DNA of 64,000 nucleotides, taken from the IMG/VR virus record IMGVR_UViG_3300031999_001882, positions 80,308 to 144,307 of that record; one strand, 5' to 3'. The position numbers and the translations under genes are program-made. The DNA is from a virus. Position 1 is the stretch's first letter, and every line of letters starts with the position of its first letter. The notes beneath the pieces were generated by a model. That model had not been told where the DNA came from and ran no database searches. It worked only from the letters and a program-made list of their open reading frames with translations. Shown here one piece after another: positions 44,573-52,645 of this stretch.

Positions 44573-44633
44573 TGTCTATTAAACTCCTGCAATTAAATTC
44601 ACCGCTTCTCCATTTCATATTTTCAGCTCAATA

Positions 44634-47600
44634 CTACGAAACAGACAACACTTGATCGAGGACATCCATCGCCTGAGCTTCTGTGAGCTTGAACTCACGC
44701 ATCAAATCCTCGGCAATTTCATCCTCATTGGCCTGACCCAGCCGAACAAGATCACGGGCCAAATCAAGAGCGCTGTTCGTAGGAATATCCGGCTCGGTCG
44801 GTCCTCGCTTCGGATATACGTCGCGTGTTCCAGTTTCTACAGCATCTTCAAATTGATCGCGGTAAGTGGCCGGGGCGCTTTGCCCCGGTGCTTCTGTCGG
44901 GCCGCCCTTCTCTGCGTCCGTGTCGGTATGCGCGTGCATATCGTTGGTCTTGAGACTGAACGGTTTGACCCAGCCCCAAGACACCATGCGCCCATAAATC
45001 TCCGTGGCAGACATCCCTGTGCCGCCGCCTGTCTCCGCCGCATAGCGCTGTGCCAGTACCTCTGCCTGCTTCTCATCAAGGAACGCATGATCCGGTTCGA
45101 TGTCTGTGCCAAGAAATTCGCGGGCCAAGACCAGCAAAGACTCCTGCTCGTCCTCCGCCCGGCGCTTGATCTCGGCCACCTTCTCGTTGCCGGAGAGCGA
45201 GGCTTCCAGCTCAAGGAGCCGGACAAAAGCCGGAGCGCCCTTCGCGGAAGCCGCAACCCACTCAAACCCACTATTGGATTTAGCGGTGCGCCAGCCGGGG
45301 TTGCCCTGAACCAGCGAGCGCCATTCATCGAACTCCGTGGCTTTCACAAAGCCAGCGCCAGACTTCACAAATATGATCCGGCCAATGACCTTGGGGGCCG
45401 GGCGCGGCGTTGGGGCTGAGGGCGGCGTGCGGACCACAGGCTCCTCGCCGGGGGCCGGGTTAGACTCCGGCTCTGGCTCGGCGGCGGGCGCAGGCTTCGG
45501 CGCTTCGCCTTTAATCTGATCCACCGGGGTCGGAGGCATGACTGGCCCGCCAGCCGGGGCAGATTCGTCCGGCTTCGGTTCCTTCGGGGGCGGCTCCTCA
45601 ATCCCGGTCTGCTTGGATAGCTGGTCGTGAATCTTCCGCACGTCCTCTTTGGTGTATTTGAGCTGGTTGCGAGAAAGCCATGTGTAGATTTCGTGCTGGA
45701 TTGCGTCGAACTCCATGCCTTTGAGCTTTTCTAAGGTCACCAGCTCAAGGATTCGGTTCGCCACATAGACAGGTTGGAGGGAGATCGCGGCCTTCACAGT
45801 CCCGCCGCGCTTGCCGGAGCCGCCACAGTCCGGGCAATCCACGAAATGCCAGCCATCCTCGGAATGCTCCTTGGCCTCTTGCTCGGCCCATAGCTTCTTG
45901 AACACTTCCCGGCTGTCGTCCGCCTTGACCGGAACAAAGCCCGTGCCTTCGCAATGGCCTTGGCACATGGTCGCCGGGTCAGGCAAAGCCATGCCCAGCG
46001 CCTCGTAGCGGTCCGATGCCTTTTTGCCGGGAAGCCTTGCCTGCACCACCAGATAGCCGCCGTCACCATCCTCGCCAATCACCTGAGCGCCGGAGCCAAA
46101 ATTCACTTCCGTGGCTTCGCCATAGCGCCGCGCATCTGCCTTGGCCTTGGTCACCCACATGGCATTGATCGCCGGGATGCCTTCAAACTTGGCCCATTGG
46201 TCTTGGCCGATGTAGCTGGCCGCCGGGTTGCCCAGCTCCTCGACTTCGTGGCGCACGACATCGGCCACGCTCTCCTTGCCATGCTGATACCCGGTGTCGG
46301 CGCGGTACGCCTTGCCGTTCCAAGGGTAAGGGAACTTACCGGGAATCCCGGTGTCTCCGGCCACGGCCCCATTTCCCGGTATGCCAGCCGCCGCCTTGAT
46401 ATCGGCCCACGTCATCAGGTCCGCAGGAATGTCCGGCAAAATGTCCGGGGCTTTTGGTTGTAAAGACAATGCTTTCTTGGTGTTCTGCATCGGGATGATG
46501 GCGGCGGACTTGTCCACAGTATCCACAGACTTACCCACATTGCCGACCTTAAAAGATAGTTTCGTTTCTTGTGGAACAATTCTTGGAGCTAAGCTGTCGG
46601 GGTATGCGCTCTCAGGTTGCACAGGTGGCACATCCAAACCACCATGAACGGGTTGCTGTAATTCGTGTGACGCATCTCTGAATTTTGGCTCCCGCACTTG
46701 GCGCACGGTTCCTTCTTTATCAGACCCTTTTTGACGTAATATCTCGACAGCTTCCTCATGCTCACCTTCTCCGCTTGCGCCGGAGTGAGGGGCTTTTTCG
46801 TTCGTGGTTGTCGAGGGAGAGTTCTTAAAATCTCTTGATGGTGTGCGTGATGGCATGGACGACACAGCCACACTATTTCCAGAGGCTTGCTGTGATCTGG
46901 ATGGTGCATTTGAGAGATCGGATTCCCGCACAGAGCGCAAGGCTCCATCACTTTCTCCTTGCCTCGCCGAAGATGATTCCAAGCAATCTGCCGCGCTTTT
47001 TTTCTCATCTTCTGCGCTTCCGTCAGAGGGCGACCCTTGCTCCACACCAGCATATACTCCCTCATGTATTTCCGATGACACATGAGGCAACGTCCATTGC
47101 CGCGCATTCTCTTTTGGCCGCACAAGCACAGAGTCGAATCCATGATCGTCAATTATAGACCACTTTTTAAGGCTACTCCAAACTTTCAAATCCTCAATGG
47201 ACACATCCACGTTGGTCAAATTCTCCCAGAACTCCTTGCCCTCCGGCTCATACTCGATGCCGGACTCGATCTCGGCGCTCAGATTCAGCTTCATCTCGCC
47301 GTCTTTCACGCCCGTGGCCTTGTTCACCAGCTCTACAAAGACCTCGGCAAACACCAGCCCCTCGTCCTGATCCATCCCGGTCACGATGATGTTCGGCTTG
47401 AACGCCGCGAAATCTAGCTCCAAATAGCTCGACACCAGATCGGGCAACACATCAAGCGTGTGAAATTCCACCTGCTCCGACCAGCGCCATGCCGCGCCCT
47501 CGCGCTCGCCTTCGGCTGGCGTAGGGGTGCGTGGATCGTCAACCTTCATGGTCTTAACGCTAGGCCCTTTGGCCTTCTCTGGTAAACTTGCGCCACCAGC

Positions 47601-48944
47601 CTCCGGCGGCTTCGCCGCACGGGGAGGCTCCGCCTCCGCATCGCCGCTCTCAGGTTGATTCGCCTTATCTGGCGAATCGTTTTTGATCTTGGTATGTTCT
47701 GATACCGCTTTTTCGTTGGTATGTTCTGATACCAGCTTGGGGGGATGATCCTCTATGCGGCGCGGCTCGCCGGGTTCTTGCGCGGTCCGGGTGACCGGGG
47801 AGTAATCGGTGACCATCTGGATGACCTCAGTCGCATTGGCCTGAACGTAATCGTCGAAAGCTCTGGTGATAAACCCATGATCGCAGGCCAGAGCGCTCCA
47901 CAGCCGCAGGTCGTCCGGGGCCAGCTCCATGCCTTCTTCCAGCCACGAAATGACCTCTGGCAACAGTTCTTGGCCGAACCATGATGCCTGCCTCTTGGCT
48001 CGCTTATCGTCCATTGGTGTGATGCCTTGGTCGATCACTTCCTTGACCTGAGACACATCCTCCGGGGCCAGTTGCGGGGCTTCGTCGGCATCACCCATGA
48101 TCTTCTCCAAGGTTTTCCACAGCCAGATATAGCCGAACTTTTGCAGGTACTTAAACCGGATGTTCTCTTTAGAGTCCGGCTGATACCCTTCATCCCGTTG
48201 GTCCGAGATATCTTGGGCCGTTTGCATCACATCCACCAGCTCTTGCTCAAGCTCCTCGGTCCGCTCCTTGAGCCTTTGCTGAAACTTCAACCGGGCCTGT
48301 CCGTCCATGTTGGACATGGCTTCTTTCAGCGCTTCGATATTCTTCACATCGCGCTTGGCTTTGCCGATGGTCATGTCCAGATCAGACGCGATGGATTCTG
48401 AGTCGTCGATGATCTTCTGGTAAATCTCCTGCGGGTCCATGTCCAAATCCACGGTCCTTGGTTCCTTGATCCATGCGTCCGATGACAAATTGTAGTCGCC
48501 GTCGGTGATATGCGGCTTCATATGGGGAGTTTCAAATGAGAACTCCAAGGGATGCTGAGTGCCCGGCACGATGAACTTCTCGGCTCTCATCGCGTCCTTG
48601 TACGAGTCCAGCACATCGTCCAAGGCACTCTGATCCAAGCCCGGATACTCGGCTTGGAGAGTCGGCCAGTCCACGATGATGTGAACATCCAAATCAGATC
48701 GAGAATTGTATTGGTATGAGGTGAGTGACCCGATGATATGAAACTGATTAACCCACGGCTCGCCATCCAAGAAAGCCTTGGCCTGTGAGAAGATGAACTC
48801 TTTGATCTCTGGGCGCAGAGTGCCGTCATCCTGCCATACGTCCGGGTCCAGACCGGGGCGGGCATAGTCCAGCACATTCGCCACCCGGACAGATTTAGAC
48901 TTCGGGGTGAATTTAGTCCTTCGCCTTAAATTAGTCGTCGTCAT
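44634..48944 (-). CDS. Giant multidomain protein with nucleotidyltransferase domain (interrupted by HNH)
   Basis: Open for 1436 codons. Residues 65-140 are a Pol-beta-type nucleotidyltransferase: FHIIGSLTSYQYNSRSDLDV (G72-S73, D84, D86), with a third acid at E134. Helical and proline-rich regions follow. From about residue 600 to 785 the frame is low-complexity and serine-rich, and coincides with an HNH gene read in another frame (46589-47143), so this part is probably not host protein. The C-terminal part (from about 790) has compact domains, a DnaJ-like zinc cluster (CQGHCEGTGF and FVDCPDCGGSGK), a VKAAISLQP linker and a proline-rich stretch. Whether one protein or two are made is unresolved. 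Confidence 0.6.
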   Translation of the reverse strand: MTTTNLRRRTKFTPKSKSVRVANVLDYARPGLDPDVWQDDGTLRPEIKEFIFSQAKAFLDGEPWVNQFHIIGSLTSYQYNSRSDLDVHIIVDWPTLQAEYPGLDQSALDDVLDSYKDAMRAEKFIVPGTQHPLEFSFETPHMKPHITDGDYNLSSDAWIKEPRTVDLDMDPQEIYQKIIDDSESIASDLDMTIGKAKRDVKNIEALKEAMSNMDGQARLKFQQRLKERTEELEQELVDVMQTAQDISDQRDEGYQPDSKENIRFKYLQKFGYIWLWKTLEKIMGDADEAPQLAPEDVSQVKEVIDQGITPMDDKRAKRQASWFGQELLPEVISWLEEGMELAPDDLRLWSALACDHGFITRAFDDYVQANATEVIQMVTDYSPVTRTAQEPGEPRRIEDHPPKLVSEHTNEKAVSEHTKIKNDSPDKANQPESGDAEAEPPRAAKPPEAGGASLPEKAKGPSVKTMKVDDPRTPTPAEGEREGAAWRWSEQVEFHTLDVLPDLVSSYLELDFAAFKPNIIVTGMDQDEGLVFAEVFVELVNKATGVKDGEMKLNLSAEIESGIEYEPEGKEFWENLTNVDVSIEDLKVWSSLKKWSIIDDHGFDSVLVRPKENARQWTLPHVSSEIHEGVYAGVEQGSPSDGSAEDEKKSAADCLESSSARQGESDGALRSVRESDLSNAPSRSQQASGNSVAVSSMPSRTPSRDFKNSPSTTTNEKAPHSGASGEGEHEEAVEILRQKGSDKEGTVRQVREPKFRDASHELQQPVHGGLDVPPVQPESAYPDSLAPRIVPQETKLSFKVGNVGKSVDTVDKSAAIIPMQNTKKALSLQPKAPDILPDIPADLMTWADIKAAAGIPGNGAVAGDTGIPGKFPYPWNGKAYRADTGYQHGKESVADVVRHEVEELGNPAASYIGQDQWAKFEGIPAINAMWVTKAKADARRYGEATEVNFGSGAQVIGEDGDGGYLVVQARLPGKKASDRYEALGMALPDPATMCQGHCEGTGFVPVKADDSREVFKKLWAEQEAKEHSEDGWHFVDCPDCGGSGKRGGTVKAAISLQPVYVANRILELVTLEKLKGMEFDAIQHEIYTWLSRNQLKYTKEDVRKIHDQLSKQTGIEEPPPKEPKPDESAPAGGPVMPPTPVDQIKGEAPKPAPAAEPEPESNPAPGEEPVVRTPPSAPTPRPAPKVIGRIIFVKSGAGFVKATEFDEWRSLVQGNPGWRTAKSNSGFEWVAASAKGAPAFVRLLELEASLSGNEKVAEIKRRAEDEQESLLVLAREFLGTDIEPDHAFLDEKQAEVLAQRYAAETGGGTGMSATEIYGRMVSWGWVKPFSLKTNDMHAHTDTDAEKGGPTEAPGQSAPATYRDQFEDAVETGTRDVYPKRGPTEPDIPTNSALDLARDLVRLGQANEDEIAEDLMREFKLTEAQAMDVLDQVLSVS
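46589..47143 (-). CDS. HNH endonuclease nested in the 1436-codon ORF
   Basis: 184 residues from the ATG at 47143. LCLCGQKRMRGNGRCLMCHR is a zinc finger; CALCGNPISQMHHPDHSKPL and WLCRPCHHAHHQ form the HNH core. A second C-x2-C pair (CAKCGSQNSEMRH) occurs near the end. A TATAAT with TTGGAG 18 bases before it stands just upstream (47152-47181 on this strand), suggesting its own promoter. It is an insertion in a large structural gene whose frame happens to stay open through it. Confidence 0.8.
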   Translation of the reverse strand: MDSTLCLCGQKRMRGNGRCLMCHRKYMREYMLVWSKGRPLTEAQKMRKKARQIAWNHLRRGKEKVMEPCALCGNPISQMHHPDHSKPLEIVWLCRPCHHAHHQEILRTLPRQPRTKKPLTPAQAEKVSMRKLSRYYVKKGLIKKEPCAKCGSQNSEMRHTNYSNPFMVVWMCHLCNLRAHTPTA

Positions 48945-48961
48945 AAATCAACCTTGTTCCT

Positions 48962-49186
48962 TCACTCGGAATGGGTCATTATCTTCTGCGTAAAGTACGG
49001 ATCGAAAAATTCCCAAATCCTCGCGCTCAACGGCAATTTCCTTCTCAACCTGATCTTGATAGAAAACGGTCCTCTGTGATGCCCATTGCTGTTCTCGCTA
49101 TGCCCGTTGCCGTTCCCGTTTGTTTTATGGTGGCCGTTCCCGTTAATTTGTAAACGGTGGTGGCCCCGCCCTATCCATAAGCGCAT
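48962..49186 (-). CDS. Possible small protein with Asn/Gly/His repeats
   Basis: Open for 74 codons; start uncertain. A simple repeat NGNGHHKTNGNGNGHSENSN precedes a basic helix IKIRLRRKLPLSARIW. The repeat is also a DNA-level simple repeat (AACGGGAACGGC units). An alternative overlapping frame reads well but has no good start codon. Low confidence. Confidence 0.35.
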   Translation of the reverse strand: MRLWIGRGHHRLQINGNGHHKTNGNGNGHSENSNGHHRGPFSIKIRLRRKLPLSARIWEFFDPYFTQKIMTHSE

Positions 49187-49451
49187 AATGCACCCCTAAA
49201 GGAATTCTGGTTCTCATATAGTCATTCATTCGGTTTACCTGCACCCAGACATCTTCATCACGCTTCCCGACAAATCCGAGGCACGGCCAAAACTCGCCCT
49301 TAACATAATGCCGCATAAACACAGGACAAAAAGGAAATTGAGAAAAAAACCAAGAGTCTCGCGCCGTGATCGTTCCAAAGACCGTCTTATACGGTTCCGG
49401 CGGATCAATCTGTTCTCCATTTGGCAAGAAATGTCGTAGCTCATGCTTCAA
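49143..49451 (-). CDS. Unknown small protein
   Basis: 102 residues with a TTG start after GAGGGGGC. It is an aromatic-rich sequence (DSWFFSQFPFCPVFMRHYV, FWPCLGFVGKRDEDVWVQV). No family recognised. It follows a chain of micro-membrane genes. Confidence 0.5.
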   Translation of the reverse strand: MKHELRHFLPNGEQIDPPEPYKTVFGTITARDSWFFSQFPFCPVFMRHYVKGEFWPCLGFVGKRDEDVWVQVNRMNDYMRTRIPLGVHYALMDRAGPPPFTN

Positions 49452-49461
49452 CGCCGCCCCC

Positions 49462-49569
49462 TCATCCCAGCCCGCGCATAATCGTGCTCATCAGCGCACG
49501 CCGGAAGGCAACGACCGCAAGAGCAATCCCCAGCCCAATGCCTCCGATGACGCACAGAGCAAAGCTCAT
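49462..49569 (-). CDS. Micro-membrane protein (35 residues)
   Basis: ATGA overlap with the 22-residue gene. MSFALCVIGGIGLGIALAVV is a glycine-rich membrane helix followed by a basic tail (FRRALMSTIMRGLG). Very likely single-pass. Confidence 0.6.
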   Translation of the reverse strand: MSFALCVIGGIGLGIALAVVAFRRALMSTIMRGLG

Positions 49570-49634
49570 TGAACCACCATCGTGAACACCTTGGCTCCTA
49601 TCATCGCTACCCAGATGATTGCCCAGAGCGGCAT
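49566..49634 (-). CDS. Micro-membrane protein (22 residues)
   Basis: TAATG overlap with the WTK-leader gene and ATGA with the next. The peptide is almost entirely one hydrophobic helix (MPLWAIIWVAMIGAKVFTMV). Its coupling on both sides supports translation despite its size. Confidence 0.5.
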   Translation of the reverse strand: MPLWAIIWVAMIGAKVFTMVVQ

Positions 49635-49804
49635 TACCGGATGCCTCGCACGTCGCTTGCCAAGCTTTCCAGCTCGACCGCGATCCCTTCCGTGTCGCCC
49701 GGTTCCATCGCCCCGCCTTCCAACTGGTCAGCGATCATCCTCAACTGCTGAGCCATCTGCTTGAGAAAAGGCGCGTTCGGTGCGGCTGTTTTGGTCCAAG
49801 ACAT
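49634..49804 (-). CDS. Small WTK-leader protein
   Basis: 56 residues from the ATG at 49804, chosen because AAGGAG precedes it. MSWTKTAAPNA is followed by a helical body (FLKQMAQQLRMIADQLEGG, VELESLASDVRGIR). One of the clearest leader bearers. Confidence 0.7.
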   Translation of the reverse strand: MSWTKTAAPNAPFLKQMAQQLRMIADQLEGGAMEPGDTEGIAVELESLASDVRGIR

Positions 49805-49814
49805 AATGTTCTCC

Positions 49815-50072
49815 TTATTGAGTGTAGCCAATAGCGATCTCGCCTACGGTCACGGCGGCTTCATCGCCCTCGGCATATTTTTTGTTCACAATGATGATCT
49901 TCTTACCGCCGTGCTTAATGTAGAAATGCGGAACCGGATCAAAAGAGAAATCAATGTCCTTCGGCTTAAACAAGGACTCCAATGGCTTTCTCAGGCTCAC
50001 CAAGGTTTTGCCCTCAGCGAGCTTGGCGATCTGATCCAGCACAGGGTCGGCGGCAATCTTTGTCCAGCTCAT
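49815..50072 (-). CDS. Small WTK-leader protein
   Basis: 85 residues after GGAGG. MSWTKIAADPVLDQIAK is followed by an alpha/beta body (KPKDIDFSFDPVPHFYIKHG, GKKIIIVNKKYAEGDEAAV) that is different from the other leader proteins. Unknown function. Confidence 0.7.
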   Translation of the reverse strand: MSWTKIAADPVLDQIAKLAEGKTLVSLRKPLESLFKPKDIDFSFDPVPHFYIKHGGKKIIIVNKKYAEGDEAAVTVGEIAIGYTQ

Positions 50073-50073
50073 A

Positions 50074-50334
50074 TCAGCCTCCGATATATTCTGCGCCAGC
50101 CAGCCCGATCACCCATGCCCCGGATGCCGACCCATAGACTCCGCTTGAGAAATCCAAGCCATTTGGGAAATCGTGCGAGCCGGGCGGCAACACTACCGTC
50201 ATCGTGATCCCGTTGGCTCCCGTCGCGCTGTCAAAGAGCTGGACCGTCCCGGCGCTCGACACCTGCACGCTCGTCACCTTCCCTGTCCCTAAAGTCGCCT
50301 GCGCGTTTCCTGTTCTCCAAACTGGTTTCGCCAT
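50074..50334 (-). CDS. Small beta-sandwich virion-like protein
   Basis: 86 residues after AGGAGG. Strands VTSVQVSSAGTVQLFDSAT, ITMTVVLPPGSHDFPNGLDF and SGVYGSASGAWVIGLAG follow the pattern of small phage capsid or fibre-attachment domains. No catalytic residues. Immediately upstream of WTK-leader genes. Confidence 0.6.
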   Translation of the reverse strand: MAKPVWRTGNAQATLGTGKVTSVQVSSAGTVQLFDSATGANGITMTVVLPPGSHDFPNGLDFSSGVYGSASGAWVIGLAGAEYIGG

Positions 50335-50342
50335 ACTGCCTC

Positions 50343-50462
50343 CTATTTCTTAATCAAGAATGCAAAAACAGCCACAATCACCACGAACACCGCATACCAA
50401 ATCCACATCCACAGAAACTCTTTCTTCTCACTCTCAGTCAAGGGGTCGTCGTCGTAGCCCAT
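50343..50462 (-). CDS. Micro-membrane protein (39 residues)
   Basis: GAGG lies just before the ATG. A charged head (MGYDDDPLTESEKKEF) precedes a membrane helix (LWMWIWYAVFVVIVAVFAFL) and a KK tail. The ribosome-binding site of the next gene lies over its stop codon. Confidence 0.6.
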   Translation of the reverse strand: MGYDDDPLTESEKKEFLWMWIWYAVFVVIVAVFAFLIKK

Positions 50463-50466
50463 CGCC

Positions 50467-50604
50467 TCAAAGCTTTTTCACCAGCTCACAGTTTTTGAAG
50501 TCTGTGCCCTTCACATCCTGACAGTCCTTGACCAGAACACGATGACTGCACGCCGAAAGAACGGCAGACGCACAGCACAACAACGCCAGAATGAGCTTAC
50601 GCAT
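50467..50604 (-). CDS. Small lipoprotein (45 residues)
   Basis: MRKLILALLCCASAVLSAC is a full lipoprotein signal with an LSAC lipobox, giving a mature peptide starting at cysteine 19 (SHRVLVKDCQDVKG...). The two further cysteines could form a disulfide. Phage lipoproteins include Rz1-type spanins, but this one lacks proline richness and has no partner nested with it. It also overlaps the neighbouring gene. Confidence 0.65.
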   Translation of the reverse strand: MRKLILALLCCASAVLSACSHRVLVKDCQDVKGTDFKNCELVKKL

Positions 50605-50797
50605 GAGTAGTCCTCGCATGATAAAGTTCCGCCTGCCATCGTTTCACGTCCCTGAGCATTGCCTGAAACTTGGCCTTGGGCAATGGACCGGGGTTATCGC
50701 GCATCAAAATGATGTCCGAGAGTGCGATCTCAAACATCGCCAGATGGTTCTTGAGCACCAGATAGAAGGCTTCGGCTTCAAGCTGTGCCAGTCTCAT
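50597..50797 (-). CDS. Small helical protein, paralog of 51062-51256
   Basis: 66 residues. NPGPLPKAKFQAMLRDVKRW aligns with NEQPINVETLQSLLRNVKES of the second copy, and both begin with an amphipathic helix and end QAxL. A duplicated pair flanking a zinc-binding gene. Function unknown. Confidence 0.55.
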   Translation of the reverse strand: MRLAQLEAEAFYLVLKNHLAMFEIALSDIILMRDNPGPLPKAKFQAMLRDVKRWQAELYHARTTHA

Positions 50798-51042
50798 GGC
50801 TTATGTCTGCACTCCTCTTTGTGGCAGGAAGCGAAACACGCTCCGACTGCCGGGTATCCGCACACGACGCACACCGCTTGATACTTCTCAAGCTTTCCTG
50901 CGTCGATGGCCTGCTTCTCTTGCTCGCTGAGTTTGTGCTCTGTCTTATGTTGATGCCTTAGTCCCAGCATCGTCATCTTGATTCTTGAATAAACCTTTGA
51001 ATATCCACCTGCCATCGGCTCTCTCGTCTTGGCCTCGATCAA
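50794..51042 (-). CDS. Small zinc-finger protein
   Basis: 82 residues. CVVCGYPAVGACFASCHKEE ends the protein with several Cys/His zinc ligands. The N-terminus is basic and helical. It overlaps its neighbour by ATGA and lies between the two paralogous helical genes. Confidence 0.55.
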   Translation of the reverse strand: MIEAKTREPMAGGYSKVYSRIKMTMLGLRHQHKTEHKLSEQEKQAIDAGKLEKYQAVCVVCGYPAVGACFASCHKEECRHKP

Positions 51043-51061
51043 GGGTCGGCCTCCCTGCGTT

Positions 51062-51256
51062 TTAGACTTGTGCTAAAAGCGCCTGACTTTCCTTCACATT
51101 TCTCAAAAGAGATTGCAACGTCTCGACATTTATCGGTTGCTCGTTCTTCTTCAACTGGACGAGTTCAATGAGCATATCCTCCAAGCATCCGAACTTGGCC
51201 CGCAAGATCGCGGATGCAAAGGAATGAACCTCGCTGATCTCAGCTTGCTCGTTCAC
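51062..51256 (-). CDS. Small helical protein, paralog of 50597-50797
   Basis: 64 residues. LEDMLIELVQLKKNEQPI and LQSLLRNVKESQALL show the shared two-helix pattern. ATGA overlap with the previous gene. Unknown function. Confidence 0.55.
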   Translation of the reverse strand: MNEQAEISEVHSFASAILRAKFGCLEDMLIELVQLKKNEQPINVETLQSLLRNVKESQALLAQV

Positions 51257-52095
51257 TTCGCCAGAGCCTCGCCTTCACTTGCCAAATCTTCGAGAGCATC
51301 CTGATCTTCTTCCACCAAATTGAATGTCTGGGTGAGAAAGCTCATCATGGAATTGAGCCAGCCTTTGAACTCGTCCCATGCGCCGTCTGCTTCTACCCGG
51401 AGCGATGACTTGAGCGGTTCCGGGCCTTTCTCCGGCTCCATCAGCTCGATCTGCTTGGCCGGAGGGATGGCTTTGAGCGATTCATCTTCAAGTTCTTTGG
51501 GTCGGCGCACCGCAGGGTCCGGGGAATACTTCTGGGTGAAAGACTCCGGCACATCGCGCCCTTGCGTGAAGGCTTCGGTCTTGAGCGCGTCCCAGAGCGC
51601 GACCTTATCTGCCGGGATAAGCTGAGCGGTTTTGTCCAGCCATGTGTTCAGCGCTTCCACGCTCTTTAAGGCCGATTCAGGGTCAGTCTTGTAAGCGGCG
51701 GCAGTCGTATAAGCGATCTTGCCCAGCGTGAACTGCCTCTGGGTGAGCGCCGCTTGGAGCTTTTTCAGCCATTCCAAGGCTTTGGCCGCCGCCTGTGCGA
51801 GCTTGGGCACGCCCATCTCTTTGTTCAGGCGTTCTTCTTCCTGCTTCAAAATACCTTTGATCTGAGCAATGGCATCCATCCATTTCTCAACGCGAGCGTT
51901 CAGGGTTTGCGCCCGCTTCTTCACCATCTCCCAGACCGAGATGGGCTGGTCGCTCTCGCCCTTGGGCTTGGCCGGGGCTTTGGCCGGGACCGGGGTGGTT
52001 TTCTTCTCAACAGGTTCGGCAATGCGATTCATAAAATCCTCCGTCAAGTCTTTACTGCTGGCGATCACTTCAAGCGCGATTTCTTCGATATTCAT
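51253..52095 (-). CDS. Helical structural-like protein
   Basis: 280 residues from the ATG at 52095 with GAGGT just before it; longer versions overlap the neighbour. A helical N-terminus (EEIALEVIASSKDLTEDFMN), a disordered proline/lysine linker, a central helical bundle (MVKKRAQTLNARVEKWMDAI), and an acidic linker (about 190-235). RVEADGAWDEF begins a final helical segment. No enzyme motifs. Confidence 0.55.
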   Translation of the reverse strand: MNIEEIALEVIASSKDLTEDFMNRIAEPVEKKTTPVPAKAPAKPKGESDQPISVWEMVKKRAQTLNARVEKWMDAIAQIKGILKQEEERLNKEMGVPKLAQAAAKALEWLKKLQAALTQRQFTLGKIAYTTAAAYKTDPESALKSVEALNTWLDKTAQLIPADKVALWDALKTEAFTQGRDVPESFTQKYSPDPAVRRPKELEDESLKAIPPAKQIELMEPEKGPEPLKSSLRVEADGAWDEFKGWLNSMMSFLTQTFNLVEEDQDALEDLASEGEALAK

Positions 52096-52102
52096 AGCCA
52101 CC

Positions 52103-52645
52103 TCAAAACTGATAATCCCAGAACTGCCCATAAGCCATGTCGATTCTCTGCTTTTGGCCTACCGTGAGCTGGTAGTACGACAGACCATAAACCAGCTCAG
52201 ACATCTTTTTCTTGATGTCCCACTCATTCTTGACGGTGTTCGGAAACGGTTGGTCGGCCTTGAATCCCCGCACCTTGGTCAAGTCCAGATCAACGCCGTG
52301 GCCCATCGGGTCCGACCGGGGATGCTCCGGCGCACGCAAGGGCGGTCGGTTCCGCACCGGGCGGCCCGCTTTCTCCACCAGCCCTTCGTAATTCTGGATA
52401 TGCTCGGTCCCTGTCTCGGAGTTGCCCGTGCCCGGTTCCATGCGGTTGACCGGATCAAGCTTGAAACTGCAATCCGGGCAGGAAAACGCTTTATAAGGAG
52501 AGGACGGCTCGGTGGTAATGACCATCTTGCGCTGGCAATTCGGGCAATCCGGGGTATAGTTCTGCGACGACGGATACGAATATGGATGGACGGCATCGCC
52601 GCTTGGCGAGTTGTCGAGCGGGCCGTTGTCAGCGCTTCGCTTCAT
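52103..52645 (-). CDS. Zinc-ribbon protein with MKRSAD start
   Basis: 180 residues. MKRSADNGP at the N-terminus echoes the SKR-[ST]-A linkers of the giant protein. CPNCQRKMVITTEPSSP then FSCPDCSF is a four-cysteine zinc ribbon (about residues 34-60). The C-terminus is helical with WDIKKKMSELVYGL. TAATG overlap with the 519-residue gene. Role unknown. Confidence 0.6.
   Translation of the reverse strand: MKRSADNGPLDNSPSGDAVHPYSYPSSQNYTPDCPNCQRKMVITTEPSSPYKAFSCPDCSFKLDPVNRMEPGTGNSETGTEHIQNYEGLVEKAGRPVRNRPPLRAPEHPRSDPMGHGVDLDLTKVRGFKADQPFPNTVKNEWDIKKKMSELVYGLSYYQLTVGQKQRIDMAYGQFWDYQF

Noticed and set aside
46600-47150. Serine-rich stretch of the 1436-codon reading frame
   Set aside because: Treated as read-through of the HNH gene in another frame rather than host sequence, since the other frame has conserved zinc and HNH motifs.
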